A stretch of 64,000 nucleotides of DNA from Plecoglossus altivelis (Eukaryota; Chordata; Actinopteri; Osmeriformes; Plecoglossidae): the NCBI GenBank assembly GCA_036571765.1, contig BROE01000020.1, forward strand, positions 3,798,118-3,862,117, written 5' to 3'. A model generated the notes under the pieces. It was not told the DNA's origin. It did no database searches and saw only the letters and a list, made by a program, of their open reading frames with translations. This document shows, in pieces, positions 57,843 to 64,000 of this stretch. The position numbers were made by a program, and so were the translations under genes. Positions within the stretch are counted from its first letter, which is position 1, and every line of letters begins with the position of its first letter.

Positions 57843-59380
57843 CATGGCACTCAACAACATGTGACATTTAAACTTCACTCTATACATTAAAATTATTTTC
57901 CTGTGATATGAACCAAAGTCTAAAACTCTTCTCCAACACAACCAGGAACACTCATCACTCTTGAAATGAGGTCTTTCAAATGGGTGCAGTGAAGTTTTTT
58001 TACTGATATCTCACCCATTATGTTATGTGTATTACATATTATACTTATTTGGGAATTTCATCCTAGTTATGGAAATATAAAAAGGGTTCAGATAATTTAC
58101 ATTGGAAATGTTCTGAAATGGACTTCAACAAAGGATGTCGCAAAGAAAAGAAAAATAGAAGCTGAAAGTAAACCGTTGTGTTCTCTCTGGACCACATGCA
58201 CACGCCTCGGGACCCAAAGGCAAACCTTGGGAACAATCATCTTCTCCTTTTAACGACTCCATTTGGTCTTTTGTATTAGTTTGCTACTGCCACGCAAGGA
58301 TCATATACTCTCACCAACAAAAACAAATGCATTTATAAATGTTTCCTATTCTTGAATTGTTTCCGAATAGCAATACTGTAGCTACTCTCTATCGGGGACC
58401 CACGGCTGCCTTTTACAGATGTTCTCTCATCCATGAATACTGTCTAATTGAAAAAGGGGGAAACATTTAATGGATTTAGAATTTGTTTATTTGGTTTCAT
58501 TACAAACACAAGTAGATTTCAGTTAAAGACATACTTTTATGTTATATGCTTTGAAATGCAAGATCCATTTTATGAAACATTGGATCATATGGCGCGACCA
58601 ATGTTATTACAGATCTCCGTCTTACATTGTTTAAATTGAGTGCTGTGATTGATTGACACTGATACTCCACCCTTTGCTCGTTTCATTTATTCAACATTTA
58701 TTATTAACATTATCGAACAAATCCAGAACAAGACACTAGTGATATCCAGCCTCATGTTGACTTGTTTAGTGTGGCGTTAATCTTTTCAGCATAATACCAA
58801 ATACCCTATTTTGCGAAATCTACTAGAAGCAAAACAATTTGTGAAGAACCTCATTTCGTAACTTAATGGGCCATGTCATTCCATTGATTCCTGATTTGTT
58901 CATACACTGCATTGTTCGCTCAGGGTTCAGTATCACAGTATATTTTATCTGACACATACAGGCTCTGAAACGCACACAAAATAAGCATAAGTACGATCAC
59001 AAAATAAGGAGAACACATGTTCATATTTAAAAAATGTATTTCTTAACATTAGTTCACCAGTACTGCACATGTCCTTCAAATATATTTGTGTTGATTCCAC
59101 ATTGCATGTTGTTATCTTCTGAAGAAATGTTGCAAAGTAACAATAATGACAATATTCTTGAACATTCGTCAGTGAAGATTTTTCAAAATGTTGCACTAGA
59201 GCAAGTCCCTTTGCCTATCATATAATTGAAATGATTATAGTCTTGAATCAAGGGTGTGCTTCATGTGTGATTCTGTATACAGTTATCTGTATGACACGTA
59301 TAAAGTGAGTGATATGTGGAGACAGCTATTCAATGCTGACTGGAGAACATTCCTACGGTACTCAGGTAATGAGACAAGGC
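57843..59380. other. Unique AT-rich non-coding stretch
   Basis: Nothing recognised. Frames are 83 codons or shorter with no motif. Confidence 0.45.
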
Positions 59381-59384
59381 AGGT

Positions 59385-59465
59385 TGGCAGCCAGAGAGAC
59401 AGAGACAGTGAGAGAGGCGGAGAGAGACAGAGAGAGTGAAAGAAAAGGAGAGAGAAAGAGGACTT
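59385..59465 (+). repeat. (GA)n-rich tract
   Basis: GAGAGACAGAGACAGTGAGAG and related imperfect repeats. Confidence 0.9.
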
Positions 59466-59507
59466 GCTTGTGTGCGTATTTGACCTGCACGAGAAAGAGG
59501 GGAGCAT

Positions 59508-59560
59508 CGTGTGTGTGTGCATGCATGCATGCATGCGTGTGTGTCAGTGAGTGAGTGATT
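59508..59560 (+). repeat. (GT)n(GCAT)n(GT)n(GAGT)n compound repeat
   Basis: GT units, then four GCAT units (59519-59534), then GT units and GTGAGTGAGTGA. Confidence 0.9.
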
Positions 59561-60639
59561 GCATGCTATGGAAAGGATGCAATTATAGCAGCTTTTCAGT
59601 GACCTGTAAACAGCAAGACTTGAGCATCCCACTAGTGTGCGGTCGTTCGTGTTGATCCTGTGGTTGGTGTCTAGCAGACTAATGTAGTAGCTTTACGACA
59701 CCGTGTGTAAGTTTGTGTGTGTGTTTCTGTTCTTATACTGAATGCGACCGCGCACACATTTTCCGCGAATCTATGTATCTTTCCGATCTAATGTATGCAA
59801 TACATGTCCATATGTGGCCCACATAATTATGTCACACGTACGTTTGTGGGTACGACGACCTCACTCAAACCCTGCTCAGCCACCCCTGGGGTGCAAGGTA
59901 TGGTCAGTGGACGCAATCAGTCTGGGCATGAACCGAACAGATGTTCCAGTGTCTGGCCTAGTTCTTCTGAGAGGACATCTGTGGCGTCTGACTGAGCAAG
60001 CTGTTCAGGGGTCGTAGAAGCTTGCTCTCCCTCGTAAGGTCACAACAATATGAGCGTAACGTTGGTTAAAGCACTCGCAACGTTCTGAATATTTCTCATT
60101 TCCGCTCTGCAGTAGAACAATACAACCACAAAAGAACAGCTTCAAATCGTGAACAACTATTTTTCGACCTCAGCAATTGTTAAGCAGCGCAAGTTCTGTC
60201 ATTCCAAAAAAAGTAAGACTTTCTCAGAGAGAGGACTATACACTGGTGATGGCCATGTTAAACGTCATGTGATATGTCTGCCTACTTCATTGTATTTTAG
60301 ATATTGGGTTCATACAAGAGGGAATTGTTCTCAGTATTGTTTTGAAAGTGATTCGTAATTCTAGATTGGCCTCATGAAGTCAAGCGCAGAAGGGCCGCAA
60401 ACCCAGCATATTAAGTCAACTAGGATCTTGATAAAGCATAGTTGTGCCTCGAGTCCCAAACAATAAAAGGCGTGGGCCTAATCTTTTTTTCCTCAGCCTG
60501 CAAAATGTGCGGCTCTCTCCAGGTAATACCCACTTTAAAAGGTTTGCAATGGAGAATGATTTATCAATATACCAGTATGTGACACCCTTGCTTATTCTAA
60601 AGGACTGCATCTATTGTGGTGCTGCATTAAAATGCACTT
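59561..60639. other. Unique non-coding stretch
   Basis: No supported gene. A pyrimidine tract plus CAG at 60483-60496 and an AG-GTAATA at 60521-60528 bracket 26 bases in exon-like fashion; this is discussed among the rejected items. Confidence 0.4.
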
Positions 60640-60965
60640 CATAAAAGTGCTTGCCTTAAAGGACTTGGTGACAGAGGCAGAAAACGCTGGCCTCTCCACA
60701 CTCTGGCAATAAAATCATCTCCTGCCCCAAGTCATTTCATAAAATGGCAGCGATAAAGAGATAGACTGCTCTTTATTGTTTTTAGATTGCGGGCACTTTG
60801 TGAACTCTCTCCTCGTCTGTATCTGCGATAATGTAAATATTTCAGCGCTATGTGACTGGTAATACATAAAACAGATATATAAGTCCAATAAAGCTGCATA
60901 ACTGTTTGTGCCTGGCCTCCCCTAAGGGGCCAAACACTTTAGAGAGTGGAAATATTTCACACTCA
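60640..60965. promoter_or_regulatory. Enhancer-like stretch with GATA-type words
   Basis: CAGCGATAAAGAGATAGAC (60749-60767), TGCGATAATG and AACAGATATATAAG give several GATA cores in repeat-free DNA, with CAATAAAATC and CAATAAAGC words. Inference only. Confidence 0.25.
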
Positions 60966-62685
60966 GTCAAAGTGGGAGAAAGTGACTTCGGTCAAACTAA
61001 TAGTAGTCCTTTATATCTCACCACAGTCACCGCCACACCTAATATGGATGCTATCATCAGTAATGTGTTGAGTTACCGCACTATTGTTCCGTTGTCATCT
61101 TTGCAAGTCATCTCTGCTTTTCCACCTGTAGTTTACACGGTAAACAATTTGCACAGTTTCATTTGAAATCATCTGTCTTCTAATTTTTGTGTTTGTAGTC
61201 TTTATTCAATTTTAGATGTATGCTTTTCTTTCAGCCCTCAACACAGAGGGTTGTAAAACACTGTTGTATCACAAATGGAAAAGCAAAGTAGTCTTTAATC
61301 ATGTCTTAGTTTGAACAATCCCAAACTTGCTTATGTGAACAAAGGGATAGATAGAGGGAATTGGTTTATTGAACTCCATCAGTGGGCAATTTATGCTGTT
61401 TATCTCTCAACGACAGCTCATAACCAAAACACGTAATGTAACAGACAGGAAAATTGTTAGACAATATGAACAACTTTGAAAATGTACCATAACAAAGCCT
61501 TAAAAAGGTTGCAATCAGAAAGGATTAAAACTTCTGACATTTTTGTTGATGTCAGAGAACACAGTCTTCACATGCACTCAGTTAGGAAAAGTACGATAAA
61601 GGGGACTGTTTAGAACACTGCAGCTACAATTTATTTTAAAAAAGATATAAAAAACTGCTTCTAATTATCAATTGCCAGTTTGGTTTTACTTTTGCAGACA
61701 TGAATCAAAAGAACTGACAAAAACTCTGCAGGCCTGTCCTACGTGTAAGGTAGTAGGTCACAGTACATTAAAGTACCTAATGAAAACTGCACGGGGGTCA
61801 TGGTGGCTAGATTTGCATGTTGATGGTATGAATTTCAGGTTAATTATGACTACAAAGACTGTTTTAATAAAACTGATGGAACATCCACGATTTAAATAGC
61901 CATTCGGTCTCTTGCTAAAGCAATCTGATTGAAGTGGATCCTCCTGATTATTGTGTTGTGCTGCTGGTGTGAATGAGCATTTTTACAGGCTTGAGGTAAT
62001 TAGGATAGGACCAAGGTAAGCTACAGAGTATCGTAGCTCCATGAGATGTTATTTCACCAATTAGTGGGGCACTGGCCCAAGGTGTGGCCTTGAAACAGGT
62101 ATTGGTACGGCCAAGCCTGATGTGGAGTACACGTTAAGCTGGTTTAGAGCTTTGCAAAAATCCTTTCAAGCCCTCGGCTGTCAACTGCCGTACTTCAAAA
62201 AGATCATATTCCTCAAACAAACGCCATGCGGTCACACATTTTTGCAAAACGTGTTTGAACTGTCCGTTCGAAGCACAGGAGAACTTCATGGATCCGCATA
62301 ATGGACGCTCCTACTTTAGCGTTTATACCAAAGAGTATTTGATGACGCCACTGAACACCTGACACTGCTGTGGAGTGTCAACTCGGATATCATGAACGAA
62401 CAGGGGTCAGAGCACAGTTGGGGGAGGAATATGCCATGGCATTAGTATTCCATTTTGCAGCCGCCGAATCAACCTCTCTCCTTCCACATCGAATCCATAC
62501 AAGGGAAAAGAGAGAAAATAGAGAGAGAAGACAAAGTTGTTTAAATCCTGAGCCTTTTAGAACATCTTTAACAGATATGAAAACACAGATGGGGATTGTG
62601 GGTGTTATGACTGAGCTCTCGTTTATTTGAACTGCCACTAGGTGACTTTGTAACCCAAACTTGCCAATACTGAAGCTCACTTCGG
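60966..62685. other. Unique AT-rich non-coding stretch
   Basis: Nothing recognised. CCACTAGGTGAC at about 62636-62647 is a one-mismatch relative of the CTCF core. Confidence 0.4.
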
Positions 62686-62689
62686 TGAC

Positions 62690-63125
62690 GAGCAGAGGCA
62701 GGTAGGAAATATCTTGACAGCGAGAGAGTGCTCACTCTCCCATCGCTTCATCGAGATCGAGAATATGAAGAAACTGCGGGGGATCATAATTTTACGCTGT
62801 CTGATGCGAGGCTTAAATGCTCGATTGCTTTGCCGATCACGTCGCGCTCCCATCATCTTTCCCCCGTGTCTCAAAGACAAATCTGGGCCGCCCGTCCGTG
62901 CACGCGCCCATGTGCACTTCCCCGTGCTGGGCAAAAGCCAGCTCAGGCGTGATGAATGATTCTCCTGTTCCGGCGGGTCCCTGTCGATGCATGTTCAAGT
63001 GGATGGGATTGAATATAACCATAGAAATGACAGACCATTCTTTTTTGCAGCGGGGCGGGCTACATGAATAGTTTGTGGCAATGAGGGGCTTAGTGATTTA
63101 TGGTCTGAAGGAAGAGCTAGGGATT
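62690..63125. promoter_or_regulatory. GC-balanced, CpG-containing, possibly conserved segment
   Basis: Repeat-free DNA with CpG, overlapping frames of 61 to 85 codons in several phases, and a TTTTTTGCAG acceptor-like word at 63040-63049. No frame shows a recognised domain. It could be an exon-bearing or regulatory segment. Composition alone cannot decide. Confidence 0.25.
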
Positions 63126-63977
63126 ATGGGGAAGGAGAACGCAAGGAAAGCCACCGCTCCGTTGTCAAAACGGAATCGTTTTTTAGGATCTTCTCGTCGC
63201 TGAGGTGTATGTTTACCCCCTCACCTCCTCGTCACCAGCTGATCCCCCCCTCAAAGATGAGATTATTGCCACCTTTTGTACACCCGTCGTAAATAGTCAT
63301 ATTCATCACTGACTGATGTCAGTAGCAATGTTGTCGTTCGAAAGGGACCTGAGGTCTCCTCGTAGGGGCGACACGCAGACAGCGTGGTGTGTCTGATGTT
63401 GCGAAATCCTGAGGAGAATGAATGACTGCAATACCTTTGGAAAAAACTAGTCACTACTGCCTGGACATATCTCTTTTCAAAAGGTACAAGAGACAGCCTT
63501 ATACAGAAATAAATAAAGAGGGACACCCAATATTATACAAGCTGTCTAAATTGACCCCTTGCTGATTGTAAGTCGAGGTTGTGTAAACAGTGCATAACAC
63601 CATCCTACAGGTCCCGAGAGAGTGAGAAAATGCACAAAGCCGGTGTTGACACACATCAATGCAACCTTGATGGGCAGCAGTTGCAAATGGACCCGGCATG
63701 CCGTTGCATGGGCCTGGAGGGCGCGCAAGGAAATGGGAAGCAGGCATAATAATGTCAGGGGTTAAGAGGGTGAGACCCCGCTGGACGAATTAGGGGCCAT
63801 GTTTCTGTCTATCTCCACTTGAGCAGACACGTCCCCAGACCTCCGTCAGGGCAAGTCAGTCGACTCCCAATGAATCCACTAAAGTCCTGAAGATGGTGGA
63901 TAATATTGCGATGCTCTGTCATCCGCGTCGGCCAGGGTATGCAGCAGGACTGTCCCTTGTACCCTGCATGTTATCCT
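63126..63977. other. Unique non-coding stretch
   Basis: Moderately GC-rich; no gene or element recognised. Confidence 0.4.
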
Positions 63978-64000
63978 TCTCTCTCTGTCTCTCTTCCTCC
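63978..64000. repeat. TC-rich tract at window edge
   Basis: Imperfect CTCTCTGTCTCTC sequence, possibly continuing beyond the window. Confidence 0.75.

Noticed and set aside
60483..60528. Micro-exon-like arrangement: pyrimidine tract and CAG, 26 bases, then AG-GTAATA
   Set aside because: Consensus splice words of this quality occur by chance in 64 kb, and no neighbouring exon or reading-frame continuity supports it.
63040..63075. TTTTTTGCAG acceptor-like site before a short open stretch
   Set aside because: The frame closes within a few codons and no donor site with protein-like content follows.

Overview
This window looks like non-coding nuclear DNA from a ray-finned (teleost-type) fish. 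The evidence is a Rex3-type non-LTR retrotransposon, tRNA-derived SINEs of kinds common in fish, decayed Tc1-like, PIF/Harbinger and pogo/Tigger transposons, abundant vertebrate-style microsatellites (CA, CT, AT, CTTT, GA, poly-G/C) and a short TTAGGG tract. No open reading frame long enough or protein-like enough to be a host gene was found. The longest reading frames (up to about 200 codons) are low-complexity, antisense or chance frames. No bacterial-type operons, CRISPR arrays, rRNA genes or intact tRNA genes were seen. Everything is read by eye; no alignment or database search was run.

Layout. Positions 1-6181 are mostly unique non-coding DNA, with a CpG-rich patch near 1.33-1.46 kb and an (AT)n tract at 5 kb. 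Positions 6182-10007 hold one damaged, 5'-truncated Rex3-like LINE with a recognisable endonuclease, reverse transcriptase and C-terminal region. It ends in an (ATGG)n tail and is bounded by an identical 8-bp candidate target-site duplication. Positions 10-20 kb are unique DNA with compound microsatellites, a G-rich potential quadruplex tract at 14.6 kb, a purine-rich degenerate repeat at 15.4-15.7 kb and several enhancer-like stretches. The 20.5-31 kb interval is the transposon-rich part: a Tc1-like 5' half (20.5-21.2 kb), a second Tc1-like 3' end (25.2-25.4 kb), a tRNA-derived SINE (28.3 kb), a HARBI1-like transposase fragment (28.75 kb), a second SINE type (29.1-29.3 kb), and a degenerate minisatellite of roughly 36-bp period (about 29.87-30.79 kb) ending about 60 bp before a CTCF-like motif. 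From 31 to 64 kb the DNA is again mainly unique, with a pogo/Tigger-type transposase pseudogene (42.3-43.1 kb), SINE pieces (36.4, 41.3 and 54.3 kb), an ATAGAT palindrome cluster (37.66-37.74 kb) and many purine- or pyrimidine-rich simple repeats.

Interpretation. Several stretches have intermediate GC, few simple repeats, and clusters of homeodomain, POU, SOX, PBX/MEIS, GATA or RFX-like words. They resemble the conserved non-coding elements found around developmental genes, so the window may be part of a gene desert or a very large intron of such a locus. That is inference from composition and motifs only and needs cross-species alignment. I did not find convincing evidence of an undescribed biological system. 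The best leads are the minisatellite next to the CTCF-like site, the pogo, Harbinger and Tc1 relics, and the candidate regulatory stretches.
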